A stretch of DNA of 64,000 nt from Hoplostethus atlanticus (GCA_034670405.1 JAXDDX010000090.1:584501-648500), one strand, 5' to 3'; shown: positions 48,970 through 59,448, numbered from the stretch's first letter. Notes: generated from the letters alone by a model not told the origin. Made by a program: numbers and translations.

Positions 48970-49700
48970 TTGTGTCTTGTACAGATTTGCCAATGGTCTG
49001 TAACTACACAGCTTGATCAAGCATCTGCCTTCTAACCTTGGGAATCTCCCTCGGCAATTATCCTACCTGTTTCCTGACTGTTGTTAGGCTAATAGTATTG
49101 ACAGTGTAGTGAGCTAACTGCGGCTGCTGCTGTGAATAAAACCACCTACAAATTGCTTTGGTCGCTTGTGGTAACCGTTCAACTCAACAAGTGGAGCTGT
49201 TGTAGCATAGGGGTAGTGTCAACTTCAGCATGCATCAGTGTATCTTGGGTCCAACTATCACCTGCCCAACTGGTTACAGAGGCCATAGTAGTGACATGCT
49301 TCTGGGACACTTCGTAGGTGCTGAGTCTCATGAACACTCTTTGTGGGTGTGTCTGGCAGTTAGTGATCAGTAGCCCGGGTTGATCTCTTAGTACAATGCA
49401 TGAACTAGGGCCTGGTGACTGATCTCTGGTTGAGCTGCTATTGCAATAATGATGAGAATCAAAATAAACTGCAGCGTTCGGATTCTAGCAACACATACAA
49501 GGAATATACCAAACATCAGTAACTCGACAGGTATTGCATTACTGCACCCCCACTTGCAACTAAATTTGTTTCCTTCACTGTGTTGAGAAAACTAAAATAA
49601 ACACAACTTCTTATAATCCAATAAACCAATAAAACAACAATTGCCGGCTTAGTGCACTTGGTGGGTTTTTCACTTGACTTACTTGGGTACCTGGTTGTCT
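48970..49700 (-). other. retroelement interior without recognised coding
   Basis: This lies between the env-like remnant and the integrase end. Short frames are interrupted by stops in all directions. It may be the N-terminal part of the decayed env-like gene, but I see no supporting motif. Confidence 0.4.
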
Positions 49701-49701
49701 C

Positions 49702-50904
49702 CTACAAGTCAAGGTATTTGTATGTTTTAATCTGATTTAGGTGGATCCATTTGAAAATTGGTACCTTTTGGCCTTTGGTAATCCTGATCCTGTAGGCTAC
49801 AGGAGAAAGTTTTTTGGTAGAACAAAAAAAGGTAATACCACACCTTGTCCCCCACTTGGAACTCATCTTGGGAAGACTTTTGGTCATAGTATGACTTTCT
49901 ACCCTCAGCTGTTCTTGCTAGGTATTTCTGGTCAAAGGCAAACATGGATCTCAGATGTAGGTCTGACCAGGGGAAAGTGGTTCCCCTGCATTGTAAGTGG
50001 GCCCTGTGATTTGGGTTCAAGGGCTAAGATTGGCAACATACAGCCGTGGATGTATTCCGTTACATCATGCTGCATGTGCGGCCAACAGGCTACCTGGCTG
50101 AGTGTATCGCCTGTTGATTTGATGCACATGGTGTGTCCTGGGAAACGAAATGATCCTCACCCCCTTTGGTTTCTGATGCCTACAAACCGAGGTGGAAGTT
50201 GCGGTCGCCCGCAGGACATGAAACAAAAGACACCAAAGGATTCCAGGCACAAAACCGTGCCTTCCTGCAGTGTTGAAAACTACCAGAAGATTTAAGTCTG
50301 TGGCAACGAGGTGCTTGGTGGATGCATCCATAAAGCAAAGGCACCCTATAAAGAAGGATCCTGGAAGCAGGGAAAACAGGGGTAGAGTCGGTGTAGGCAG
50401 ACCTGACAGACAGTCGCACAGATCATGTTGCCGTGCCCCTTTAATGGGCTGGATTCGGGGAAAACGTAGACCGGTCCTATGTGGGCTCAGTAATTTTGCA
50501 ATTCACTTTGCAAAAGAGTGACAAAAAATTTGGTCCCCTGAAACCGTAGGCTTGATTGCATGTCACAAACATTTCCTTTGGTTGTCAACGGGGAACTGAT
50601 TGATTTCCAGTTTTTGTGGGAAACTGATAATCACGGGTGGTGACTTCCCATTCAGTCATGTTTGAGAAATGCTGGACGGTTGTCTCTAGGGGGGCTTGAC
50701 GACGGGACAACCCCAGGGGCTCCTGATCTTCCGGGGGTAGTGCCAACATTTAATTCCTGAGACTTAGGGACAGACCAGACCTTTAGGCTGAGGCTCCCAT
50801 GTTTTAGTGCTGCTGCACACCTCTTCACGCTGCAAACAGTAATGACAGTTTTTTCCTAGATCAGGAGTAACCCACCTCACCGGCTGCCCCTCTTATGTTG
50901 CTAC
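49702..50904 (-). pseudogene. gag zinc-knuckle and pol (integrase) remnants
   Basis: Immediately beyond the nested insert the minus strand reads GKNCHYC (50837-50857), the start of a CCHC zinc knuckle whose remaining ligands are lost. Around 49932-50129 a frame reads WPHMQHDVTEYIHGC, resembling the end of the integrase HHCC zinc-binding domain. Another frame (49727-50020) reads YLARTAEGRKSYYDQK and FQVGDKVWYY, followed at 49702-49887 by LSPVAYRIRITKGQ and FKWIHLNQIK, typical of the integrase C-terminal region. The pieces lie in different frames. Too little space separates them for the DDE catalytic core, and no protease, reverse transcriptase or RNase H is seen. Large internal deletions plus frameshifts are inferred. 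Confidence 0.7.
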
Positions 50905-51127
50905 CTTTTTTTCCCCTTCTTATTATTTTTATAAAGTGCTTCTTATTGTAAATATTGTGTTGTTTTTTTTAAATAGAGCTCTTAAATATTGTAAATATTG
51001 TGTTGGTCTATTGTAAATAGTGTGAATCTGTTATTTTGACATTTCTCTGAGAATTGCCACTTGCATTTCACTACACACCTCGTGTGTGTAGTGAAAATTA
51101 AACCCCTGAATCTTGAATCTTGAATCT
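50905..51127 (+). mobile_element. LINE-type 3' end nested in the gag-like gene
   Basis: The insert shows a 13-bp stem hairpin (TTTCACTACACAC ... GTGTGTAGTGAAA, about 51067-51096) and then TGAATCTTGAATCTTGAATC, a heptamer-repeat tail ending at 51127. A related copy lies in the opposite orientation at 9341-9547. It is transcribed opposite to the host retroelement. The 5' limit (about 50905) is approximate and was placed where gag-like coding resumes on the other side. Confidence 0.75.
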
Positions 51128-52361
51128 GGTGGTTCGGTGGAGGTTTTGTACGAACAAGGATTTGAAGTTCAAGTCCTCCTCCATGTTTGGTTCATTTCTG
51201 AAACCAAAGTAAGCTTTTCGCAAGCGATGATAGTACTGTTGTGGCGGCTCTTGCCTTCCCTGTTTGATGGCCAAAGCAGCTGTCAGGCCAGTCTCCATGC
51301 TGGTGATAGAGAACTCCTGCATCAGGGATTGACATACCCGCTCATAGTCGTCCAGGATGTGTGGAGGTTGTCTTTCAAGGAAGCTACTTACCTCACGGCT
51401 GGACGTTACCTTGATCAGGTAGATTCTGTCATCTACTGTGGCCTGTGGGAATTTACGGAGGTAGAAGTCAATGTCTTTTAGGTAGGTATAGGTGTCCTGG
51501 GCACCCATTGGACCTGGCTCGAACCTGGCAATGTTACGAGCAATTTTATCCAATTCTCTGTCAGGCACGCCTTGGGTGAAGGCCGCGTCTGTAAATGCTG
51601 ATGGTCGGGACCTCTCAGTTTGGTCTGACCACTGAGTGGGCAGAGAATCTGGATGAAAGGTATCATCCCAGTGGGGTGTGCTAGAGGACCGTGTCCTCTG
51701 AGGAGGCAATATCTCTCCATCTAGGTCACTTTGCTTAGGTAGTGAGAGGGAACTAACTTGTTGCTGACTGGGTTCATCCACCAGCCGAGATCTTAGTTCA
51801 CCTTTGACCTTCACTATCTCACCGGTAGCCTCTTCACACTGGCTTTCCAACCTTTCTTGATACCTTTGGACATTGCTTGACTTTCTACCCAGTCCTTGCA
51901 CTTTGGCAGCTTCAGCTGCAACCTCTGTCTTGAGAGCATCTATCTGAGTTCCTATCCCCATTATTACCGTGAGGACGCTACTCAGCTGCTGCTTACTTTC
52001 ATCTCGCTCCCTTTTGAGCATTGAATTCTGTTCGTTCATTTCTTTCTGTAGTGCTTTAGAGATTTCCTTCTCTTTGTCTAATTGTTCGCGTGCTTGTTTA
52101 AAGTCTTGGCATAGGCGTTGATTGTCCTGCTTCAACCTACTGTTCTCACTACTGGATTGCTTCCATTTGGTCCTGTATTTGATCAGTCTCTTTGTCAATT
52201 AGCTTGAGTTGAGCTATCAAATTTAGAACCATGGTACCGAAGAGTTCACTGCGGGCGCTACCTTTGACCGTCTTACTCACTCCTGGGATTATGAGCTGTG
52301 ACATCATCTGGTTAAGCTCTAAAGTGTCAAGGTTGTTGACAACTGCAGCAGGGCCTAACAT
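51127..52361 (-). pseudogene. gag-like gene: coiled coil plus capsid-like region, frameshifted and truncated by a nested insertion
   Basis: The minus strand opens with an ATG at 52361 and a 70-residue frame (to 52149, beginning MLGPAAVVNN). It then continues in another frame from about 52198, so a one-step frameshift lies in 52149-52198. The second frame first gives a long charged heptad-rich segment (about the first 130 residues; for example KDNQRL-like and QAREQLDKEKEISKALQKEM), predicted coiled coil. It then gives a capsid-like segment containing IARFEPG, YLKDIDFYLRKFP and PPQQYYHRLRKAYFG. Gag proteins with an N-terminal coiled coil followed by a capsid domain are known among retroviruses and Ty3/Gypsy elements. 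Coding ends abruptly at 51127, where TTGAATC-tailed LINE sequence starts and supplies an artificial C-terminus and stop at 51098. The copy is broken and non-functional as it stands. Confidence 0.8.
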
Positions 52362-52369
52362 TTTGACTA

Positions 52370-53795
52370 GAAGTGTTACAAGGTGGGATGAGGGGCGTCT
52401 AATCAGATCAAATCAAATTTGAAATTAAAGATTGGAAGCACAGATATACCGTAACTAGCTACTTGCCTTTTCAGAGTCAACTAGTTGATCAGGGATCAGA
52501 TAAATCTTATGTGTGGTTCCACAAGTGGCGTAAATAGATGTGTTGACTATGACTTGACTATGCCTTCAGTGTGTTACCATGTAATGGTATTTACAGTTAA
52601 TGCTGAAATTTCTCAGTGACCATGAATACTTTGAAAAGTTTACTAATAGGTTAGGAGGTTCCTAAACTAAAATTCAAAATGAAAATCAAAGAATTGAATT
52701 AGTCTTTAAAAATCCAACCATTGTAATATATATTCAAATTCCCAAAAGGCTCAAATGTTGCAGTTGCATTCAACTGTATTAATTAATTGCCAATGAGTTT
52801 GATGCACTAAATTGAAATTCAAAAAGCCAAATGAAATTGAGATTCAAACAGGCAAATTAATTTGAAATTCAAAAATCCAAATTAATGATTGGAAACTGAT
52901 GCATATTCCAATGAACTATGAAGTTAAAATCTGGAATAAAAGTAGAAATTGTCCCAATTAATTGGATGCAAAATGCAAAATTTCTAAATTGTAATAAACA
53001 ATTGAATAATTGAAAATAAGCAGGAATTAAAAGCCAATCAATATTGTAGTCCAAATCTTTCCAAACCTATTTCAGTTACCAGTCCAAAAGTCACTACAAA
53101 TTCCTAAAAGCTTTTAAAATGGTCACTGAGTATGAAGGCATGTCCTTATATTAATGTAGCGTTTGATTCTGAAGTAGTTACTATTCATCCACTAATAAAC
53201 TGTGTCCAACGCATCAATAGGCTATGGTCAAGCACTGGTTTTGTTTGAATAAAGCTAGTTGTAGCAACTTTGTGTCACTAGGGGGACTCCTCACTTTATC
53301 CGACAGTGACTCACTGTCATAAGGGAAACAATAGGGCCTATATGTCCGGCCTGTGCAACCAGTCAAATATCAGCGTGAAAGCTGAGTTTTAAATGAAAAT
53401 CACCACCAAGCACTTAAGCACATGCGAACTCTACAGAAAACACACAAAACTTGAGGCTAATAGCGTGTGTCTGAACAGGAACAATTCAATCAATAATAGC
53501 CGTCAGGCTAATAACCAAAGCGACCGTCTAGGTCAATGGAGTTAACAGCTAAGCTAACTTTATGGCACTTAGCCTAGCACTGCTGGACTGCAGATACCAG
53601 CATCCACTACGGGTTTCAAATTACAGCGTCTCCGTACCTGGACTACGGCAGCTAGTAATAAACGTCACAGACCCATACGGTTAGATGTTACACCCAGCAA
53701 AATGGCGACTACTTGCAAACAAAGAGTTATTTTCGCGCTGGAAACAGATCCCCTCTGTTGCACAATGTCAGCACTTTTACATTCACATATATATT
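52370..53795 (-). other. AT-rich non-coding leader of the retroelement
   Basis: No ORF of note is present. About 52660-53060 is very AT-rich and repeats the motif GAAATTCAAA with CCAAAT at irregular spacing. 53330-53760 is more mixed in composition. No protein similarity was recognised. Confidence 0.6.
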
Positions 53796-53797
53796 CG

Positions 53798-54190
53798 CTG
53801 CATAGGGGGTTAGTTAGAGAACATCGTCTAGACTATACCTTTCCCTAAAAGCAGTTTTACCTTTCTATAAGCAGAGATTTCTTCATCTGCATACACACGT
53901 CTATTCCCTGTATAGAGGTGTATTTAGAAAACATCGTCTAAATTATCCCCTTGTTTCACCAAGTGCAGATCTCTTCTGCAATACCGACATGTATTTCGTT
54001 CACACGGGTATATTCACTGCATGGAGGTGTGTTTAGAGAACATCGTCTAAACCATCCATTTTTCCTGAAAGCAGTTTTGCCTTTCTATAAGCAGAGATTT
54101 CTTCGTCTGCATACACACAAGTCTATTCACTGCTTATATACACTGCATAGAGGTGTATTTAGAGAACATCGTCTAAATCATCCCCTTGCA
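53798..54190 (-). repeat. imperfect tandem repeats in the retroelement leader
   Basis: Four related units begin at about 53798, 53908, 54017 and 54143 (spacing 110, 109 and 126 bp). Each contains a block near TTTAGAGAACATCGTCTA. Units one and three also share AAGCAGTTTT.CCTTTCTATAAGCAGAGATTTCTTC-type sequence, while unit two has a diverged version. The array lies between the primer-binding site and gag, the region that holds leader, packaging or promoter sequences in retroelements. Its function here is unknown. Confidence 0.8.
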
Positions 54191-54700
54191 CTCTCTCCTA
54201 TCGTTGTCCACAACAATTTCTCCTAACTCAGGTAGCTAATCTGAGTATAGATGAGAGGGGAGAGTCGAACAATTCACAGAACACCCCAGAGCATCGTGGG
54301 CAGTGTCTCGAATTATTCTGAAAGCCTAATAACAAAAATGTGTCGGACTCCGCCGGCACTGGTGCACGCAAAATATTGACAAGGCTTAAAACGCCTAGTT
54401 CTATTGGTAAACTATTAAACTAGTTACCACAAGCGTCCAAAATGCACTCGCAGCTTTCCTGTTAAAACTCGACGTCTTAACGTCGGGACGTAACACTTAT
54501 CACTCACTAGTGTAAACTCTTTACTGGCAACTCTTTCTCTCAAGTAGGTATTAGATTATGTGTTACTCGCTCACAGACTGCTCCTTTTTCTGAGACTTGC
54601 GTGCTACTGCAAACCACTACTGTTAATAAGCCACTATTTCAAGTTTCATATGCATTGATATATATTGGACATGAAAATCAAGGTAGACAATTTGAATTCT

Positions 54701-54719
54701 CCTCACACGGAGGGCACCA
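54701..54719 (-). promoter_or_regulatory. primer-binding site matching elongator tRNA-Met 3' end
   Basis: Four bases inside the 5' LTR, the plus strand reads CCTCACACGGAGGGCACCA. This is the form of a tRNA 3' end including CCA; the element strand therefore starts TGGTGCCC. The T-arm/acceptor string CCTCACAC...GGGCACCA is close to elongator tRNA-Met as I know it; the exact isodecoder was not checked. It fixes the element's orientation and its 5' end. Confidence 0.75.
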
Positions 54720-54723
54720 ATGA

Positions 54724-56657
54724 TGTAGTGTGTTGAGCTTCGTTATGAACGATGAGACTATTTGGTCAATTCTGAAAATTGACAATTATTGAAATTATTC
54801 TTAGTAATTAATATCTTATTAATTAACACTTGCGGGGCACCACCAGTTTACACTGGAATAGTCTCTTTATAATGATATCAGTCTAATAATCAGAAGAAGT
54901 GAGCTCTAGATTACAGTGATTTTCTACCTTCATGTCCAGGATATATCAATGACCCACAAAAGCCAGTTCTTTATAAATGCAAAGATTTTATTAACTATGT
55001 AAAACAAACACTAATAAAATGAACACATGTATAGTAAACTAAAACGGACAATGGCAATAAAACTGGCAAACAAGAAAGCAAGATAAACAGTGGCAGAGGA
55101 TATATCAAACAAGGTAGGAAGCTAAACAGTGGCAGAGGATATATCAAATAAGAGTGGCAAATGATATTGGGATCAAAGATGGCAAGGAAGTTTGCACCGA
55201 CAAAACGACCTGAGCTGTAATGCGTCTAATTGCGGCAATGTGGCAACAACGAAAGATGGCTTGGAGGACAGCTGACAGTTTCCGGGAGACTTGGGACAGA
55301 AGGACAGAGAATAGTGGAGAGAGAGAGAGAGAGAGTATTCTAACCTCACTTTCACAGTTCAACACTGCCTTTGCATCACCCGTGCATCAACAAGAAAGTT
55401 GGTTACCGTCTGGTTTGCAGGGTGTCAGCGGCGTCCTCGTCTCCGTGGTAACCGTCGCGCAGTCGCAGTGGACAGGTAAACACACGCACGTGTTGGTCTG
55501 GACCAGTCGACGTCAGGAGGGCCGTTGTGGAGTGCGGTCCGGGGGCCGTTGTTCGTCGGCGTCGTCGTGCCAACAGTTCACCTCAGTGGAGATAGAGGGA
55601 TAGGGCGATGTGTTGACTCACGTCGTTCAGGAAGCAGAGTAGAGTAGCGGCTGGCTTCTGACGTGGTTTCGTAGTCTTCTGGATCAGGTTGAGTGAACTC
55701 AATCGGCCGTCTCGGCAAGATTCACTCTGGAGCTGGTCTGGTACTTGAGCTGAGAGAAGAGCTTTGAGCCAGGTTCAAACTTAGTTACAGGACGGGCTGC
55801 GGGACGGGCTGCAGGACGGTTGAGTTGAGTTTCTTGATGTTCCTTGATGTTTCTTGATGTCTTTCCGCCTGAGTTTTTACCCGTCCGCCCGTTGCAGGAG
55901 TTGTCCTCCTTTGTTCGTTCGAGTTTGTAAGATTTTGTGTGTTCTTTCGTAAGAGAGAGCGAGCCAAGGGCTCAGAGGGCTTTATGGTATGTCAGGAGTG
56001 GTAGGTGTTTCCCTCATTTGCATGCATCAGATTTACAACTTGATGACCGGTGATCACCATCCCCTAAACTGCATTTCCAGCTCAGGTTTGGAAAACATCA
56101 TTTTTCTTGGTCCTTTGGGGATGCAAGTGACATATTTAATCACCTAACAACAAATGGGTTTGAATGACACCAAACATCACTGTCTTACCACAAAATACTG
56201 GCGAGTAAACCAAAAGTCCTGATAACACATTCTGTGTGCCTTGAATAACCAAGATACTACATTGGGGAGTAGGGCACATCATCTGCCACAGGATGTGAAG
56301 TTTAAATCTAATAAAACATATAAAGAAAGCACATTTTTGCAACACATTCCAGAGTTTCTTTGTTCTCTTATTCTGTGTCTCCCTTGGAAGGTAGATTAGG
56401 TTCATTTCCCCGGCCCTTATCATCGGTCCCATCTCCTAATGGCACCAGAGCGGGCTAGTCGAACCTGCAAAGTGTTACTTTTGACGGCTTTATGGGGGAA
56501 ATCCACCTTTTGCTGCAAAAGGGGGTTCCTTGGGTTCCTGGGAGCACAGCAGGGGTCTTGACCTCATAGGAAGACCCTGGGAGAGGAATGTGTTAGTCTT
56601 TGGGTGTTGCTGTGGTCCGAAGAGGGGGGGAGGCTGATGTCTCCTGCATACACTACA
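54724..56657 (-). repeat. 5' LTR (element orientation)
   Basis: This copy of the 1,934-bp terminal repeat adjoins the primer-binding site, so it is the 5' LTR on the minus strand. It has short terminal inverted repeats TGTAGTGT/ACACTACA and a minus-strand AATAAA at 54987-54992, a candidate polyadenylation signal. A short GA tract lies near 55319-55335. Compared by eye with the other copy, offset exactly 8,732 bp, I find one difference (G at 54836, A at 46104) and no length change. Small ORFs inside it occur in both copies and have no recognisable homology. Confidence 0.93.
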
Positions 56658-56661
56658 TGGA

Positions 56662-57404
56662 TGTCTGGTTGATGTAGGCCCACAACACCTCCAGAAGGCT
56701 CAACAGTGATTTCTGGCGTCTATCGTCTATGCTTAGACTTATCCCAAATTGGCTGGCTGACAATGCCGGCTTGAGACGGCGCGCTCAACAGATCAGTTAA
56801 AGCCATAATATGAAGTATGGTTGTGATTGGTCAAAGTGGGCATGGCCTATGACATGATAATTGCAGAATGGTGTATAACTCAACGCGGGTTCAAAACTAT
56901 CACTATGAAACTCGGTGAACTCTCAATCTTGAATATGCACAAAAAAGAACAGCAATAACAGTATGAAATATATAAGGTTATATAGAAGGTTTTTAATTCA
57001 TTTAATTCTGTTTAGTGTTGGACGGTGGTCTTATCCTATCTGGAAATCTGGAATGTGCATGCGAGTAACATGCCTTTAGTTCATTTGATGTCATTGGTTT
57101 TAGTGTCACCAAGTCACAAGTCTGGGACTCGTATGGTTGTAAATGTGTAGATGTAGTTTTCCCTTCTTTGCCCATATTATATTATTGTAAAAACATCCAT
57201 TCTCCCAACATTAGCCGTTAGTATTATTATGATTGTTATATTGTTATTATTTCATGTTATTCTAACCTACGTATGGCTTTGGTAGATGAATAAAGTATGG
57301 CTGATGAAAAATGAGGTGTCCTTTCTCATCTTGTGTTCTTCTCAGCTGTATTAGCACTGGGGACCTGAGAGCATTGTGATTGGTGAGAGACCAGACAGCC
57401 AGCA

Positions 57405-57478
<74 letters not shown>

Positions 57479-58380
57479 GCTCACACAGCAGCCCAGACAT
57501 CTGGTGGGGCTCTACTGGGTCTTGCCACTGTGGTACTGGGGACTCTTACAAGGACTAAAGATACTTCAGTAGTAATGACATGTCCCTATTGGCCAGACCG
57601 GGCAGAAAAACAGGAAGTGGGGACAAGACAGGGGGTCGAGAGGTCAGCCATCTTGGGAGGGTGATTTAAATACAGTAGAAAAGAGTCACAGAGATACACA
57701 GAGAAGTAACGTCCTCTGCCTGGAGGCCAAGGTAGGAAATGTGAGTAAGTTTCAGTCATTGGCAACATTCAGTGGGAGGACAGAGAATGTGCTCAAACAA
57801 CCTTAAATAAGTAATGGGCCCATCAAAAAATACCAGGCCCTACACTCTTCATTAAAAACATCTTTTATTAAGGGATTAAAAACAATTTTTAATGAGGAGA
57901 GAGTAGTGCCTACTGTCCGTATCATTTTATTCAGCCTAATTTCATGGTCATTTGTAGGAAATCTTATCTTTTTTTACGTTTTCTTACAAACGAGCAAGTA
58001 ACCATGACACAAATCGTTTTCCCTAGCGGTAGCAAAAGCTATCTTAGCTTGTCTCACCCTGCCAGACTAAAGGGATGAACAGTGGTTGCATATAGAAAGC
58101 TGGATGAACTATGAATTTATGTCGCTGATCGTGATATGACAGTAAAAATCACTTTCTTGAAAAGATCTTAAAACATAATATAATACTGTGTAGTATAAAG
58201 AGGTGTACTACTGTGAATTAACAGTGTGTATGATGACTGTGTATGATGAATTTGGTCAAACTTTCTATATCTACAGTGCATTATATGGGCACAATAAGGA
58301 CTCATAATGCCTTATGACCATGCTTATAAGGACACATAATGTTTACTGATGCATTATATCAACACTCGTAAAATGTCCTC
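56662..58380. other. intronic sequence between the LTR element and the RT fragment
   Basis: Holds the CT/CA microsatellite. Otherwise AT-rich unique sequence. Confidence 0.5.
57407..57479. repeat. compound (CT)n-(CA)n microsatellite
   Basis: About 28 CT units with one CG interruption, passing directly into CA repeats. Confidence 0.96.
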
Positions 58381-58382
58381 TG

Positions 58383-59045
58383 TTCAGGAGGCAGCACTGG
58401 AAGAGTCGCAATCTCCTTGGCAGAGGTCACTAAGGCCGGTAGAAAGCTCTTCAGTGGCAAGGTTGAAGGCTCTGAATATTGTTTGGGTGTCGTGGTTGAC
58501 ATGTTTCTTCAATGTCGTGTGGATCTCATCATGTGGCCATCGAGACCGGAGGGCGCGTTAGAGGAACCACTGAGGAATCAAGCTGTTTAGCATCGCTGGG
58601 AAAGCCCATAGCAAGGTGCTGGCCCGCTGGCCAATGGTTGAACCTTGGATTCAGGAGGAACAATGTGGATTTCGTGCTGGTCGCAGAACAGTGGACCAGC
58701 TTTTTACTCTCTCACAGATAGCTGTGCGATCATGGGAGTTTGCTAATCGCGTGTACATGTGTTTTATGTGATAGATGCTGCAGGAGTATGTGACGGGGCT
58801 GCTGCTGCGAGCCATTTGGCCACTAAACACTTGGAGCAAGAGCTGTGTTTGCATTCTTGCCATAAAGTCAAGCTTATTTAAGGTGGGCACTGGACAAGGA
58901 TTCACCTTGTCCCCTGTTTGTGATATTCATGGACAAGATATGAAGCCACAGCTGAGGTCTGGAGAGTGTCCGGTTCAGTGACATTAGGGTGACATCTCTG
59001 CTGTTTACAGATGATGTCACTCTGGCTTCATTGGACTGTGATCTC
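58383..59045 (+). pseudogene. decayed non-LTR reverse transcriptase
   Basis: Plus-strand frames in sequence show ARLKALNIVWVSWLTCFFNV, EPWIQEEQCGFRAGRRTVDQ, WEFANRVYMCF, LLLRAIWPL and, near 59000-59035, VTSLLFTDDVTLAS. These are reverse-transcriptase finger and palm blocks; the last contains the catalytic DD within F(T/A)DD. Frame changes, a lost middle palm motif and stops make it a pseudogene. It lies about 280 bp from the naaladl2 exon. Confidence 0.8.
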
Positions 59046-59324
59046 CGATCTTGTCAAGTTTATTTATGACAAACTGTTTGTCATAACAAACAGTTATGTT
59101 ATGTTGTTTGTTTATTGTTTGTCCCTTTATGACAAACAAGCCAATGACTTTGCAGCCCTAATGAGGTCAAGCTGATAGACAATGTAATGTATATTTTATG
59201 AAACTGCAGTAGAAACAAACAAAATGAATTGAATCTCTGATTTGACCTGTGGTGTACAATATGTGGGTAAAAATATATTTTACATATAAAAGCAGATTTT
59301 AATCATTGGTCCACATGTACTCAC

Positions 59325-59448
59325 CAATGCTGGGGTTTCCTCCAGGGTTGAGAGTGACTCTGAAGGCTTGATGGCGGTCAGGGGGAGTGTCGCAGGGGTC
59401 GACGTAGAGCAGAGCACCTCCGAAACCCATCTCAGACAGCAGCGACAG
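59325..59448 (-). CDS. naaladl2: naaladl2 coding exon (protease-associated region), upstream of the two exons
   Basis: Read on the minus strand, the segment has an acceptor (TTTCCAG before 59448) and a strong donor (GTGAGT, plus 59319-59324). The 124 bp translate without a stop from phase 0, giving residues such as MGFGGALLYVDPCD and RVTLNPGGNPS, and end with one extra base (phase 1). The GALLYVDP...LNPGG pattern is characteristic of the PA-domain part of the glutamate carboxypeptidase II/transferrin receptor family. The wording is closest to NAALADL2, a type II membrane protein related to NAALADase that is thought to lack peptidase activity. ALLYVDPCD followed by NPGG(D/N)PS separates it from PSMA/FOLH1. 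The exon is too short to appear as a long ORF. A SINE ends about 22 bp upstream of its acceptor. Exon borders are seen directly; gene identity rests on remembered family sequence. Confidence 0.85.

Larger units (their letters stand above)
45992..56657 (-). mobile_element. recently inserted, internally damaged LTR retroelement with gag-, integrase- and env-like remnants
   Basis: Two 1,934-bp direct repeats (45992-47925 and 54724-56657) start TGTAGTGT and end ACACTACA, the TG...CA ends typical of LTRs. They flank 6,798 bp of interior. Gag, integrase and env-like remnants, the primer-binding site (next to the right LTR) and the polypurine tract (next to the left LTR) all agree on minus-strand orientation. 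Flanks CGGA (45988-45991) and TGGA (56658-56661) fit a 4-bp target duplication with one C/T change at a CpG. The interior order is leader with tandem repeats, coiled-coil gag, zinc-knuckle remnant, integrase ends, env-like region. Reverse transcriptase, RNase H and the integrase catalytic core are not recognisable. Long non-coding stretches (48970-49700 and 52370-54700) fill the rest. The clade is not assigned: Ty3/Gypsy-like or an endogenous retrovirus both fit. Confidence 0.9.
15558..59324 (-). other. naaladl2: large naaladl2 intron (43,767 bp)
   Basis: The sequence between the two phase-compatible exons begins GTGAGT on the minus strand (plus 59324 downward) and ends CTAG at 15558. I see no convincing additional exon inside it, although a micro-exon of about 18 nt could not be excluded by eye. 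It is filled with transposable elements, described separately, and with AT-rich unique sequence. The large LTR element accounts for 10,666 bp of its length and is transcribed in the same direction as the gene. Confidence 0.75.

Noticed and set aside
51098..51126. C-terminal residues RFKIQDSGV of the gag frame
   Set aside because: Encoded by the inserted LINE tail, not by gag, so they are not part of the protein family.
53798..54190. Repeated units considered as a CRISPR-like array
   Set aside because: Units are imperfect, about 110 bp long, without constant short repeats and unique spacers, and lie in the leader of a eukaryotic retroelement.
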